Numbered from the stretch's first letter, positions 18,504 through 27,791 are shown. The stretch is 64,000 nt of DNA from Jiangella sp. DSM 45060 (GCF_900105175.1 NZ_LT629771.1:6220622-6284621); one strand, 5' to 3'. The notes: a model not told the origin generated them from the letters alone. Translations and numbers: made by a program.

Positions 18504-19732
18504 GTACCGAGCCGCCGTTCCCGCCGCCGGGGTTCCGGCGGTTCTGGGCCGGTGAGGCCGTCTCGGGGCTCGGCAGCTACGTCACGCTGCTGGCGCTGCA
18601 GACGCTCGTGGTGCTCGACCTCGACGGCGGCGCCGCGCAGGTGGGGTGGGTGAGCTCGGCGCGCTGGCTGCCCTACCTCGTGGCCGGCCTGGCGGTGGGC
18701 GCGCTCGTGGACCGGGTGCGACGGCGGCCGGTCATGATCACCAGCGACCTGGTCCGGGCCGCGATGCTGCTGGTGATCCCGGGAGCGTGGGCCGCCGACC
18801 TGCTGACGTTCCCGCTGCTGGTGGTCGTGGTGGCGTGTTTCGGCGCCGCTTCGCTGGTGAACGACGCCGCCTCGATGGCGTTCGTGCCGCGGCTGGTGCC
18901 ACGCGTGCACCTGCAACGGGCGCACGCCCGCATCGACGGCGCCGACGCGGTCGCGCAGACGGCCGGTCCCGCGCTCGGCGGGCTGCTGGTGCGGCTGGTC
19001 GGTGCGCCGCTGGCGGTTCTCGCCGACGCGCTCACCTACGTGTTCTCGGCGGTCATGGTCGCGACGACCCGGGTGGACGAGCCACGCGCGCGGGCCGGCG
19101 GCCCGGTGCCGAACCTGCGCCGCGAGATCGCCGAGGGAGTCCGCTGGGTGTACGGCCCGTCCGGACTGGCGAGGCTGGCCATCGCGACGCACGTGTGGTT
19201 CGCCGCGAACGCGGTGATGTCCGCGGTGCTCCCCGTCTGGGCGCTGCGCGAGCTCGGGCTGTCCCCGGCGGTCTTCGGCCTCACGACCGCCGCGGCCGGC
19301 GTGGGCGGCCTGCTCGGCGCCTCGGTGAGCACCGCCACCGGCCGCCGCCTCGGCACCGGCGGCGCGATCATCGCCGCTCACGCCGTCACCACGGTCGCCG
19401 TGGTGGCGACCGTGAGCGCCGGCGCGGGGACCGGGACCGTCCTCGCGCCGGTGCTCCTCGGGGTCGGACAGGGGTTGTACGGCTTCGCGATCGGCCTCAG
19501 CAACTCGCACGAGATGACCTACCGGCAGACGCTCACCCCGGACGCCCTGCAGGCGCGGACGAACACGACGATGCGGTCCTTCAACCGGGCCGTGATCGTG
19601 GTGGTCTCGCCGCTCGCCGGGCTACTCGCGGACCGGCTGGGGCTGCTGCCCGCGCTCGTCGCGGCCGCGGTGGTCTTCGCCGCCGTCGTGCTGATGCTGC
19701 TGGCCTCGCCGTTCCGCCACGCCCGGGTCTGA
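18500..19732 (+). CDS. MFS transporter (EntS/MFS_3-type)
   Basis: A 410-residue major-facilitator protein with twelve predicted membrane helices. Helix 1 is FRRFWAGEAVSGLGSYVTLL; the loop 2-3 signature is GALVDRVRRRPVMITSDLVR. The helix 4-5 loop FVPRLVPRVHLQRAHARIDG and GPALGGLLVRLVGAPLAVLADA are typical of the MFS_3 group that exports siderophores and macrolides. Start is GTG 18500, overlapping the VOC stop by four bases. The 3' end meets the convergent FtsX-type permease with only six bases between stops. Substrate unknown. Confidence 0.9.
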   Translation: MSTEPPFPPPGFRRFWAGEAVSGLGSYVTLLALQTLVVLDLDGGAAQVGWVSSARWLPYLVAGLAVGALVDRVRRRPVMITSDLVRAAMLLVIPGAWAADLLTFPLLVVVVACFGAASLVNDAASMAFVPRLVPRVHLQRAHARIDGADAVAQTAGPALGGLLVRLVGAPLAVLADALTYVFSAVMVATTRVDEPRARAGGPVPNLRREIAEGVRWVYGPSGLARLAIATHVWFAANAVMSAVLPVWALRELGLSPAVFGLTTAAAGVGGLLGASVSTATGRRLGTGGAIIAAHAVTTVAVVATVSAGAGTGTVLAPVLLGVGQGLYGFAIGLSNSHEMTYRQTLTPDALQARTNTTMRSFNRAVIVVVSPLAGLLADRLGLLPALVAAAVVFAAVVLMLLASPFRHARV

Positions 19733-19738
19733 GCCACG

Positions 19739-21985
19739 CTAGTCCGCCGTCGCCGCGGCCTGGGCGGCCCGCTGCCGCAGTGCCTGCCAGGCCGGCAGCA
19801 GCGTCGCCGTCAGCGTCAGGCCCAGCGCGACCGCCACCACGCCCAGGTAGATCAGCGGCGACCCCGACGGCGTCAGCTGATCGGCCCGCGCGAGGCTGAA
19901 CGGGACCAGCGTCGCGACCGAAGCGAGGGTGCCGAGCGTGATGCCGACCGCCGCCACCAGCACGCCCTCGATGCCGACCATCCGCAGCACCTGGGACCGG
20001 GTGGCGCCGGTGAGCCGCTGCAGCCCGAACTCACGCCGCCGTGCGCCCGTGCTGGCCGACAGCACGTTGATCACCGAGATGGCGGCGTACGCCACGATCA
20101 TGAGGACGATGGTGTAGTTGGCGAAGGCGAGCGTGCGCTGCTGGTCGCCGTACTCGTCGAACAGCGCGTCGCGGTCGGCGACGGCCAGTCCGGGCGTCGC
20201 GGCGGCCAGCTCGCGCAGCTCGGCGACCACATCGGACGCGGCGCCGTCGTCCGCGGCGACGAGGATCTCGTGCGCCCCGCCGGCGGTCGTGTGCGCCGCC
20301 AGCAGGTCCGCCGGCAGCAGCAGCGTGTCGTAGTCGTCGGCGGCGTCGAACGTCGCGGCCACCTCGACCGTAGCGGCGGCCCCGTCGCCCAGACGCAGCG
20401 TCAGCTCGTCGCCGACGCCCACGCCGAGCGACCGCGCGTGGCCGGCGTCCAACGCGACGGTGTCGCCGGTGAGATCGGTGAGCGCGCCGTCCACCGTCGT
20501 GACCGGGGCGGTCGCCGCCGCGCCGCCGGCCGTGACGCCCTGCAGCGTCCAGCCCTCGTCGCTCTGCGAGCCGTCGTGCGGCGACTCGACGAAGCCGCTG
20601 CTGCGGACCAGCTGGGAGGCGCCGGCGACGCCGGGCAGCGCGGCGATGCGGTCGACCAGCGCGTCGTCGGCGGGCGCGGCCGACGTGACGACGGCGTCGG
20701 CGACCAGCCCGCCGGTGAACGCGTCGCGGTTGACCGCGTCCTCGGTGGACTGCAGGTAGAGCGTGCCGGTGGCGATGCCGGTGAGCATGATGATCGGGGT
20801 GACGACGGCGGCCGTGCGGCCGGTGCGGCCGCGGGCGTTGAGCACGGCCAGGTGCCCGGAGACGCCGGCGACGGCCCGGACCGGCCACTGCAGCAGCGCG
20901 GTCATGGCGCGGGTCAGCACCGGGCTGAGCAGCGCCAGGCCGATCGCCCACAGGATCACCGCCGGGCCGGCCGTGCTGGACGTCAGCGGCCCGCTCATCA
21001 CCGTCATCGTGACGACGCCCAGCGCGATGCCGCCGCTCAGCGCCAGCAGGCCGAACACCCAGCGCCACGCGCCCATCGTCCGGCGCTCCAGCGCGGCCTC
21101 GGACAGCGCCTGGATGGGGCGGACGGCGGCCGCCCGGCGCCCGGCGACCAGCGCGCCGCCGATGGCGGCGATCAGCGCCGCGCCGACCGCGCTCACCACC
21201 GGGATCCAGCCCTGCCGGAACTCCACCCCCGCGGGCACGACACCGGCGTCGGTCATCCGCTCGAACAGGAACCGGCCCAGATAGTGGCCCGGGATCAGCG
21301 CCAGCCCGGTCGCGAGCACCGACAGCAGCAGCGTCTCGCCGAGCACCATGCGGCGCAGCTGGCCGGGCGTGCCGCCCACCGCGCGCAGCAGCGCCAGCTC
21401 GCGGCCGCGCTGCTGGATGGACAGCGCCAGCATCGACGCGACGCCGAACATCGAGACCATCGTCGCCCAGCCGCCGAACACCCCGGCCAGCGAGATGAGG
21501 TCCTCGCTGCTGGCCCGCGCCTCGGGCAGCTCGGCCAGGCCGCGGTCGTCACCGGTGAGCGTCGTCGTGGCGGTGCCGTCGAGCGCAGCGGCGATCCGCT
21601 GGCGCAGCTCACCGGCGCCGACGCCGGGCGCGGCCGTCACCGCGATCGCGTCGACCGTGCCGGACGGCGCCGGCTCGTCCAGCACCCGCCCCTCGGCCGT
21701 GGCCACGCCGTCGACGGCGGCGACCGTCGCCACCAGGTCGTCGTCGACGCGCACCCGCTCGGGCAGCACCGCGGACTCGTCGGTGCCGGGGATGTCGTAG
21801 CCCTGCTCCCCCGCGACGACGACGTCCGCGCCGGCCAGCTGCTGCGGGGGCACCGCTGTGCGGATGCCCGTCTCCATCAACCCGCCGCAGGCCATGACCA
21901 TCGCGGCGCCGAGCACCATCGCCACGAACGCCGCCACGAACGCGCCCTTGCGATACCGCAGGGTCCGCACCGCCAGACCGAACAT
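19739..21985 (-). CDS. ABC transporter permease, FtsX/MacB type
   Basis: A 748-residue membrane protein with the ten-helix layout of large FtsX-type permeases: N-terminal helix (FVAAFVAMVLGAAMVMACGG), an extracytoplasmic domain (about 40-165), a three-helix FtsX core with the QQRGRELALLRAVGGTPGQLRRMVLGE signature, four central helices, a second outer domain and a second FtsX core (RRREFGLQRLTGATRSQVLRMVG). Such permeases work with a MacB/LolD-like ATPase as exporters or mechanotransmitters. The partner ATPase, normally adjacent, is absent; the upstream neighbour is an acetyltransferase. The ATG at 21985 follows CGGGAG. Confidence 0.9.
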   Translation of the reverse strand: MFGLAVRTLRYRKGAFVAAFVAMVLGAAMVMACGGLMETGIRTAVPPQQLAGADVVVAGEQGYDIPGTDESAVLPERVRVDDDLVATVAAVDGVATAEGRVLDEPAPSGTVDAIAVTAAPGVGAGELRQRIAAALDGTATTTLTGDDRGLAELPEARASSEDLISLAGVFGGWATMVSMFGVASMLALSIQQRGRELALLRAVGGTPGQLRRMVLGETLLLSVLATGLALIPGHYLGRFLFERMTDAGVVPAGVEFRQGWIPVVSAVGAALIAAIGGALVAGRRAAAVRPIQALSEAALERRTMGAWRWVFGLLALSGGIALGVVTMTVMSGPLTSSTAGPAVILWAIGLALLSPVLTRAMTALLQWPVRAVAGVSGHLAVLNARGRTGRTAAVVTPIIMLTGIATGTLYLQSTEDAVNRDAFTGGLVADAVVTSAAPADDALVDRIAALPGVAGASQLVRSSGFVESPHDGSQSDEGWTLQGVTAGGAAATAPVTTVDGALTDLTGDTVALDAGHARSLGVGVGDELTLRLGDGAAATVEVAATFDAADDYDTLLLPADLLAAHTTAGGAHEILVAADDGAASDVVAELRELAAATPGLAVADRDALFDEYGDQQRTLAFANYTIVLMIVAYAAISVINVLSASTGARRREFGLQRLTGATRSQVLRMVGIEGVLVAAVGITLGTLASVATLVPFSLARADQLTPSGSPLIYLGVVAVALGLTLTATLLPAWQALRQRAAQAAATAD

Positions 21986-22102
21986 CGGTTGCTCCCGAGA
22001 ACACGCCGCGCCTGGTGCGCGACCTCGGCATCGACGCTACGGAGCCGGCGCCGCCGGACCCATGGCGCTGACCGGCGGCTTCAGCGGGGGGACAACCCCA
22101 CC

Positions 22103-22669
22103 TCAGGGTGTCTGGCGAGCCTTCCAGTCGTCGCGGAGCAACCCCATGACGATGGTGTCGACCCGCTCGCCGTCCCAGAGCAGCGCCCCGCGCACCCGCC
22201 CCTCGACGACGAACCCGACCTTCTCGTAGGCGCGCTGCGCCCGCGGGTTGAACGCGAACACCTCGAGATCGACGCGGTACACCCCAACCTGCTCGAACAG
22301 GTGGGCGAGCATCAACTCGATCGCCTCGGGGCCCAGCCCGCGGCCGCGGTGGCTCGCGACGAGGTCGATGCGGAAGCCGGCGGTCTCGTTGTCGGCGTCG
22401 ACCTCGTTGACGGCGATGCCGCCGGCGTACTGGCCGGTGGCGACGTCCTCGATGGCCCAGTCGAGGCGGTCGTCCTGGTCGGCCCGGCTGGCGCAGAACG
22501 CGTCGATGGCCTCGCGGGTGAACGTCTGGTGGGTGCCGGTGAGCCGGTTCGACTCGGCGTCCTGCAGCGATGCGAACACCGCCTCGGCGTGCTGGGGGCC
22601 GAGCGGGACCAGCCGGATGCGCGGGCCGGTGAGCGTGGGCGTGGTCGCGACGGCGGCTGCGTTGATCAC
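22103..22669 (-). CDS. GNAT-family N-acetyltransferase (RimJ/RimL-like)
   Basis: A 188-residue acetyltransferase. PTLTGPRIRLVPLGPQHAEA is the usual first strand, GIAVNEVDADNETAGFRIDL the middle sheet, ASHRGRGLGPEAIELML the acetyl-CoA pyrophosphate loop (R-G-x-G-L-G) and VDLEVFAFNPRAQRAYEKVGF the last conserved motif. RimJ/RimL-like members acetylate protein N-termini, antibiotics or small amines. I favour GTG 22669 after an AGAGG; a TTG at 22705 would add twelve residues. It is downstream of a strong hairpin that may insulate it from the large gene to the right. Confidence 0.87.
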   Translation of the reverse strand: MINAAAVATTPTLTGPRIRLVPLGPQHAEAVFASLQDAESNRLTGTHQTFTREAIDAFCASRADQDDRLDWAIEDVATGQYAGGIAVNEVDADNETAGFRIDLVASHRGRGLGPEAIELMLAHLFEQVGVYRVDLEVFAFNPRAQRAYEKVGFVVEGRVRGALLWDGERVDTIVMGLLRDDWKARQTP

Positions 22670-22727
22670 GCGCCTCTGTCTACCCGTCGCCGTGGGACGC
22701 GGCAACGCATTTACACTGGGAACAGGC

Positions 22728-22762
22728 GAAGGCCCCTCGGAGTAAGGGTCCGAGGGGCCTTC
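22728..22762. terminator. Strong 14-bp stem hairpin (terminator-like, copy A)
   Basis: GAAGGCCCCTCGGA pairs perfectly with TCCGAGGGGCCTTC around the loop GTAAGGG. A near copy with the same GTAAGGG loop is at 26863-26897; two stem positions differ and remain paired. It lies between the large repeat-protein gene (stop 23185) and the acetyltransferase, both on the minus strand. A third hairpin with a CCCTCGGA stem core follows fadE. Confidence 0.7.
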
Positions 22763-23184
22763 TCAGTCGACCAGAACCATCGCGTCCGGATGAACCGGCC
22801 GGATGCTCGCCACCTCCGATGACGGCGGCTCGAACGGTGGTCTCGCGGTCGCCCGCGGGTCCACTGCCCTTCCGGTCTGCCGTCCGGCTCCGTCAGCCGC
22901 CCCGCCCATCGGGGTGCGGTTCGCCGGGTTGCCCCGACGTGGCGAACTGCCGTTCTCCGTCCGGCCCGCCCTCGACTGCCTTCGGTGCCTTTGACCAGGT
23001 CACCCCGGCTTTCCGGCTCCGAACTCGTCGATGACGATGGAGCATTTCTAGTCCTGTCGCGAGGGTCGCACAAGGGGGTTCGGCGAACATTTCCGGGCCG
23101 GGCCGTCGCCCACAAGGCTGTCCACAAGTGGCTGAGCGTGCCCCGCCGGTTTCCCACACCCCTGTGCACAGAATCTGTGGATAA
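22763..23184. other. Non-coding interval with DnaA-box-like sequences
   Basis: No credible gene. The reading frames are Arg/Pro/Ser-rich on both strands and lack ribosome sites. The only notable words are CTGTCCACA at 23118-23126, one base from the actinobacterial DnaA box TTGTCCACA, and a perfect TTATCCACA on the minus strand at 23184-23176, touching the stop of the large gene. Confidence 0.55.
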
Positions 23185-26100
23185 CTACCGGCGATTCAGC
23201 ACCCGGGTGACGGCGGCGACGACGGTCGTGGCGAGGACGGCGCCGCTGAAGACGAGCCCGTACGCCACGACGAGGTCCGGTCCGCGTGGGTCCCAGGCGG
23301 CGTCCTGGCCGAGGCTGAGGATCGGGATCAGCAGGTCGAGCGTGTACCCGAACGGGTTGAACGTCGGGTGGACGTTCACCTCGACCGGGTCGAGCGTCTT
23401 GTCCCAGAAGTACGCCGTGCCGAACACCAGCAGGCCGACGAACCAGATGGCGGCCAGGCCGGGCCGGTAGCCGAAGCCGACGGTGACGTCCTGCAGGTAG
23501 CCCCAGCCCTTCATCAGCGACTGGCCGAACGACGACGTGCGCAGCAGGTCGCGGCGGTGCCGCAGCCGGGACAGCAGGACGGCGCGCGCGGAGGCGTCGT
23601 CGCCGGAGCGGCGGTAGTGGCTGGCCAGCTGTTCGTACACCTGGTGCTGGTAGCCGGTGGGGTCGCGGCGCAGCCACGCCAGCGCGGTGTCGACGTCGGC
23701 GTCGCCGGGGTCGTCGAAGGTGAGGCCGGACAGCATGACCATCGAGGTGTCGGTGGGGTCCATGACCAGCGTGCGGACCTCGGACCCCCGCAGGTCGACG
23801 GCGATCTCGCCGGCCGGCAGCTCGACGGTGCCGGCCTGCAGTTCGGACAGGTCGATCAGCGCCCGCAGCCCGGTGGCCGTGGCCGCGACGCTGAGGTCGT
23901 TCATCAGGATGCGCCGGGCCACCTCGGCCTCGTGCAACGAGAGCAGCGGCCGCTCCTGCTCGGTCCCGGCCGCGCGGGAGTCGGCGGCGTGGTCCTGGCT
24001 GATCGTCACCTGCTCGCAGGACAGCTCGCCGATGTGCGCGCGGTCCAGGCGCACCTCGCCGACGATGGTCAGCGGGCCGTTGCCGGTGGAGCGGCGCGAG
24101 CCCAGCTCGACCGCGCCGGACACCCGCAGGTTGGGCGCGAACACCGCCGTGCGGCCCGGGTTCGTCAGCGTCGTGCGGCCGCGGACCAGCAGCCGGCCGG
24201 CCAGCACCGCCTCGGCCAGCGAGAACTGCCCGGTCAGCTCGACGTCGCGGAACTCGAGGTTGCCCTCGACCTTGAGCCCGGAGGCCGCGACGATCTCGCC
24301 GACGGCGACGCGGCCGTCGTCGCGCTCGCCGGTCTCGCCCTGGACCGCCGTGAGCACGACGCTGAAGCCCACCTCGGCCCGCCGCAGCGCGATGCCGCCG
24401 GTCAGCTCCGCGTCACGGACGAGGAACGAGCCGCCGACCTCGACCTGCGCGGCGTCGACGGCGAACCGGCCCGGGTGGTGGTAGCGGCCGCCGTCGAGGA
24501 CGAGGTCGCCGCCGACCTTGGACCGCGCCACGATGACGGCGCCGTCGACGTCGAGGGCGGTCAGCCGGAACACCCCGCAGCTGACCTCGGGCAGCAGCAG
24601 CGCGGTCTGCCCGGGCGCGGTGAACCGCGCGTGCCGCAGGCTCATCCCGGCCGAGAACGTCGCGCCGGTGAGCCGCAGCGCGCCGTTGAACACGCCGCCG
24701 TCGACGAGGAAGTCGTCGGACGTCGCCTGGATGGCGCTGAACACGATGACGCCGTCGGCGGACCCGACGCCGCGCCCGGCCAGCGTCGAGTCGCTGAGCA
24801 CGAACCGGCGGCGCACGTGCGACTGGTCGAACGCGACGGTGCCCTCGATCTCGGCCCGCTCGAACGAGACCTTGCCGCCCACCTGCACGCCGGTGCCGTC
24901 GACGGCCCGGTGGTCGGGACGGTGCAGCACGGCGCCGTCGAACACGAGGTCGCCGCCGACCTTGCCGTCGCGCAGCACCAGGCCGCCGTCGGCCCAGAAG
25001 CCGCCGAGGTCGGACGAGTACGGGTCGTCGCCGACGACGAGGTCGCCGCGCACCTCCATGCGCGGCGCGATCAGCGCGTTGCCGTCGGGGTTGTAGATCT
25101 GAGCGCCGGTCAGCACGACGCTGTCGGCGACCGCCGCGGTGAGCCGGACGGCGCCGTCGCAGACCATGCCGCGGGCCGTGAGCCGGCCGTCGACCCGCAG
25201 GCCGATGGCGTCGACGCCCATGCCGGACGCCTCGATGTAGGCGCCGCGCAGCAGCACGTCGCTGCGCACCCGGGCCTGGAACAGCCGCAGCTGGCCCTGC
25301 ACCCGGACGCCGTCCATGGCCAGGCTCTTGCCGAGGTCGGCGTGGGCGAGGTCGAGGTCGCCGCGGCAGCGGAACCGCCGTCCGAGCACCATCCGCTCGC
25401 CGATGACGGCCCGCGACGCGGCCAGCGCGCGGTAGCCGCCGTCGAGGCTGGCGCCGGTGAGGAAGACCGCCGCGCCGACCCGGATGCCCTTGATGTTCAG
25501 CCCGCCCTTGGCGGACAGCCGCTCGAGGTTGAGGTCGCGCCGGACGGTCGCGGACTGCAGGCTCACGGCCCAGGAGTCGTCCGGGTTGGTGACCCGGGTG
25601 CCGACGAGGCGGACCGACGTCGCCTCCAGCTCGTCGAGCATGACCCGGCCGACCAGCCGGGCGCGGTCGGCCACCAGCGAGCCGACCGCGGCCCCGATGC
25701 CGACCATCGCGTACCCGCCGGGGTTGCTGATCTCGACACCGCGCAGCGCGAGTGTGTCGCGGACCACGCCGCGCGGGATCAGCATGCGCCCGAGGATGCG
25801 CGCGCCGTTCTCGGCCTCCAGCCGGTCGGCCTCGATGTCGCTGGCCACCAGCGCGTCGCCGCCCGGGTTGGCCAGCACCGCTCCATCGAACACGACGCTG
25901 CCGGCCACCGTCGCGTGGCCGAGGTCGACGGTGCCGCTGCAGCGCAGGCCGTGGGCCTGCACGCCGCCCGCGACCAGCCGGCGGGCGTCCAGCGCGACGC
26001 CGTGGCGGTTGCGCAGAACGGCGTCGGTGAGGTCGACCTTCCCGGCGACGGTCGCGCCGGACAGCACGATCGGCCCCCGGACCCGGGCGCCGACCAGGCC

Positions 26101-26730
26101 CAGCCCGCCGTCGACCCGCAGCCGCTCGGCGTCGACGGCCTCGCCGGACGCCGCGAACAGCCGTGCGCGGGTGAGCAGGAGGTCGCCGCCGACGCTGAGG
26201 TTGCGGGCGTGGAACAGCGTCGAGCGGCCCTGGAACCGGCTGTCCTCGAACGACACCGACCGGTGCACGCGGTTGTCGACCATGCTGACCGAGCCGACCA
26301 GGCACTCGCGCACGGCCAGCGCGTTCTGCACGTCGACGGACGCGGTGCGCAGGTCCGGCACCCGGCAGCGGACCAGCTCGACGCCGGCCGCCGTCAGCTC
26401 GGAGAGCGCGAGGATGTCGTCGATCCAGCACATGTCCAGCCGCAGCGGCCGCTCCAGCCGCCCGTCGCGCAGCTGCAGGCCGCCGGTGATGCGGGCGCCG
26501 GTCAGCCGGACGGCGGCGCCGGGAACGCCGCCGGCGTCGCGCAGCAGCTCGTCGACGATGCGGGCGCGGACGGTGCGCGCGTCGTCCCACGCGTCGGCGG
26601 ACTCGACGGAGCGCGGATCGATGTCGCGGCCGAGGTCGGCCTCGCCGCCGCGCGCCACGGCGGAGCGCAGCACCGACTCGGCGCGGCTGAGCCTGTCGCG
26701 CACTCTGCCTCCCGGTCCGGCCACTCTCAT
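23185..26730 (-). CDS. Giant beta-helical repeat protein with C-terminal membrane domain
   Basis: An 1181-residue protein of unknown function. After a short helical head (residues 1-65) come roughly forty degenerate coils of about 20 residues following patterns such as VxGxLxLxxAxVxGxVxLxGA, with recurring NPGG or NPDG turns, for example ISNPGGYAMVGIGA and IYNPDGNALIAP. This is what a right-handed beta helix of pentapeptide-repeat or bactofilin-like type looks like. Near residue 1035 it changes to a helical segment (YQHQVYEQLASHYRRSGDDA, SRLRHRRDLL) and then two or three membrane helices (GLAAIWFVGLLVFGTAYFW and LVVAYGLVFSGAVLATTVVA). I infer a cytoplasmic helix-shaped scaffold tethered to the membrane. 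No signal peptide. Related actinobacterial proteins are often labelled oxidoreductase, which nothing in this sequence supports. Confidence 0.82.
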   Translation of the reverse strand: MRVAGPGGRVRDRLSRAESVLRSAVARGGEADLGRDIDPRSVESADAWDDARTVRARIVDELLRDAGGVPGAAVRLTGARITGGLQLRDGRLERPLRLDMCWIDDILALSELTAAGVELVRCRVPDLRTASVDVQNALAVRECLVGSVSMVDNRVHRSVSFEDSRFQGRSTLFHARNLSVGGDLLLTRARLFAASGEAVDAERLRVDGGLGLVGARVRGPIVLSGATVAGKVDLTDAVLRNRHGVALDARRLVAGGVQAHGLRCSGTVDLGHATVAGSVVFDGAVLANPGGDALVASDIEADRLEAENGARILGRMLIPRGVVRDTLALRGVEISNPGGYAMVGIGAAVGSLVADRARLVGRVMLDELEATSVRLVGTRVTNPDDSWAVSLQSATVRRDLNLERLSAKGGLNIKGIRVGAAVFLTGASLDGGYRALAASRAVIGERMVLGRRFRCRGDLDLAHADLGKSLAMDGVRVQGQLRLFQARVRSDVLLRGAYIEASGMGVDAIGLRVDGRLTARGMVCDGAVRLTAAVADSVVLTGAQIYNPDGNALIAPRMEVRGDLVVGDDPYSSDLGGFWADGGLVLRDGKVGGDLVFDGAVLHRPDHRAVDGTGVQVGGKVSFERAEIEGTVAFDQSHVRRRFVLSDSTLAGRGVGSADGVIVFSAIQATSDDFLVDGGVFNGALRLTGATFSAGMSLRHARFTAPGQTALLLPEVSCGVFRLTALDVDGAVIVARSKVGGDLVLDGGRYHHPGRFAVDAAQVEVGGSFLVRDAELTGGIALRRAEVGFSVVLTAVQGETGERDDGRVAVGEIVAASGLKVEGNLEFRDVELTGQFSLAEAVLAGRLLVRGRTTLTNPGRTAVFAPNLRVSGAVELGSRRSTGNGPLTIVGEVRLDRAHIGELSCEQVTISQDHAADSRAAGTEQERPLLSLHEAEVARRILMNDLSVAATATGLRALIDLSELQAGTVELPAGEIAVDLRGSEVRTLVMDPTDTSMVMLSGLTFDDPGDADVDTALAWLRRDPTGYQHQVYEQLASHYRRSGDDASARAVLLSRLRHRRDLLRTSSFGQSLMKGWGYLQDVTVGFGYRPGLAAIWFVGLLVFGTAYFWDKTLDPVEVNVHPTFNPFGYTLDLLIPILSLGQDAAWDPRGPDLVVAYGLVFSGAVLATTVVAAVTRVLNRR

Positions 26731-26862
26731 CCCCGCCGTTCTCGGTGATCAATGTAACGGCAACGGCAAAGCGGTTGTATACGGACGGACCAACTCGAAC
26801 CGATGGCGGCCTTACGCCGTGTCGTAACGCGGCGTTCATCCGCGGATGCGATAGAAATCGCA

Positions 26863-26897
26863 GAAGACCCCTCGGAGTAAGGGCCCGAGGGGTCTTC
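26863..26897. terminator. Strong 13-bp stem hairpin (terminator-like, copy B)
   Basis: GAAGACCCCTCGG pairs with CCGAGGGGTCTTC around AGTAAGGGC. It sits 108 bp after the META-lipoprotein operon and 133 bp before the start of the large repeat-protein gene, all on the minus strand. Compared with copy A at 22728, a G-C pair has become A-T with pairing kept. A short second stem follows on the minus strand. Confidence 0.7.
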
Positions 26898-27004
26898 ACC
26901 TGCGCCGACGTGGCCGCGTACGCGGCGATACCCGACGCGACCCACAGGTTGTGGATCAGTTGTGGAAAGCCGCGCCGAACCGTGACAAACGGCACCGCGG
27001 GCTG

Positions 27005-27790
27005 TCAACCCGCCGCCACCGCGTGCAGACCGAACCCGCTGGGCGCCTCGAGCGTCAGCCGGTCGCTGGTGATGGCGAACCGGACGGCGCCGTCGAGCGC
27101 GGCCAGCACCACGCCCTCGACGTACTGCGCCGCGCCCTCGCAGGCGGCCTCGGTGATCGCGAGATCGGTCACCGTGAGGGCGTCGCCGTCGATCATGACG
27201 GCGCCGCTGACGTCGTTGCAGCCGGTGCTGCCGCTCAGGACGTCGCCGTCGATGCGCAGGAACGCCGTGACGCCGACCGGCACGGACGACGCCGTCTGGC
27301 CGTCGGAGAGGCCTTCGACGTCCCACTGCCGGCCGGTCAGCTCCACCGGCGGGTCCAGCACGTCGCGGTCGGTAAGCGCCACACCACGGTCGTCGGCGGT
27401 GAGCACGAGAACGCCGTCGTCGCCCAGCTCCCAGGCGGGCTCGGCGGCCAGCAGCTCACTGACCCACGCGTCGGACGCCATGACATCGGGCTCGCAGCCC
27501 ATCGCCGTCATGCCGAGGTCGGCGCCGGCGATGCGGCCGCCGGCCAGCTCGACCGGGCCGTTCGTGCTGTTGCAGCCGGCGGTGGCCAGCAGCCGGCCGT
27601 CGTCGGTGAAGGTGAGGGTCAGCGGCCCGCCGCCGGGGATGCCGATGTTCTCGGTGGAGACGAACGTGCGGCCGAACAGCGCGGCGCCCTCACCGGGGTC
27701 GCCCTCGGCCTCGCCCGCGGCGGTGTCGCCGCAGGCGGCCAGCGTCAGCAGGACGCCCAGCAGGCCGAGGCCAGCCGCTGGGCGTCGCAT
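27005..27790 (-). CDS. Lipoprotein with two META (HslJ-like) domains
   Basis: A 261-residue lipoprotein. The signal peptide ends in the lipobox LTLAAC with Cys20. Two META domains follow: residues about 40-140 with ATAGCNSTNGPVEL and MGCEPDVMASDAWV, and 145-250 with LSGSTGCNDVSGAVMIDGD and EAACEGAAQYVEGVV. The paired cysteines in each (GCN...C) are the family hallmark and probably form disulfides outside the membrane. META proteins such as E. coli HslJ are linked to envelope stress, but no mechanism is known. The ATG at 27790 follows the previous stop by one base (TGACATG), so the two lipoproteins are coupled. Confidence 0.9.
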   Translation of the reverse strand: MRRPAAGLGLLGVLLTLAACGDTAAGEAEGDPGEGAALFGRTFVSTENIGIPGGGPLTLTFTDDGRLLATAGCNSTNGPVELAGGRIAGADLGMTAMGCEPDVMASDAWVSELLAAEPAWELGDDGVLVLTADDRGVALTDRDVLDPPVELTGRQWDVEGLSDGQTASSVPVGVTAFLRIDGDVLSGSTGCNDVSGAVMIDGDALTVTDLAITEAACEGAAQYVEGVVLAALDGAVRFAITSDRLTLEAPSGFGLHAVAAG

Positions 27791-27791
27791 G

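Noticed and set aside
22711-23169. Possible 152-residue gene in the interval after the giant gene
   Set aside because: It reads through the terminator-like hairpin, is Arg/Ser/Pro-rich and has no ribosome site.
23368-26748. A 1126-codon plus-strand frame opposite the giant repeat gene
   Set aside because: It is low-complexity Ala/Gly/Val/Arg/Asp sequence without motifs; the minus-strand product has a coherent repeat pattern and membrane helices.
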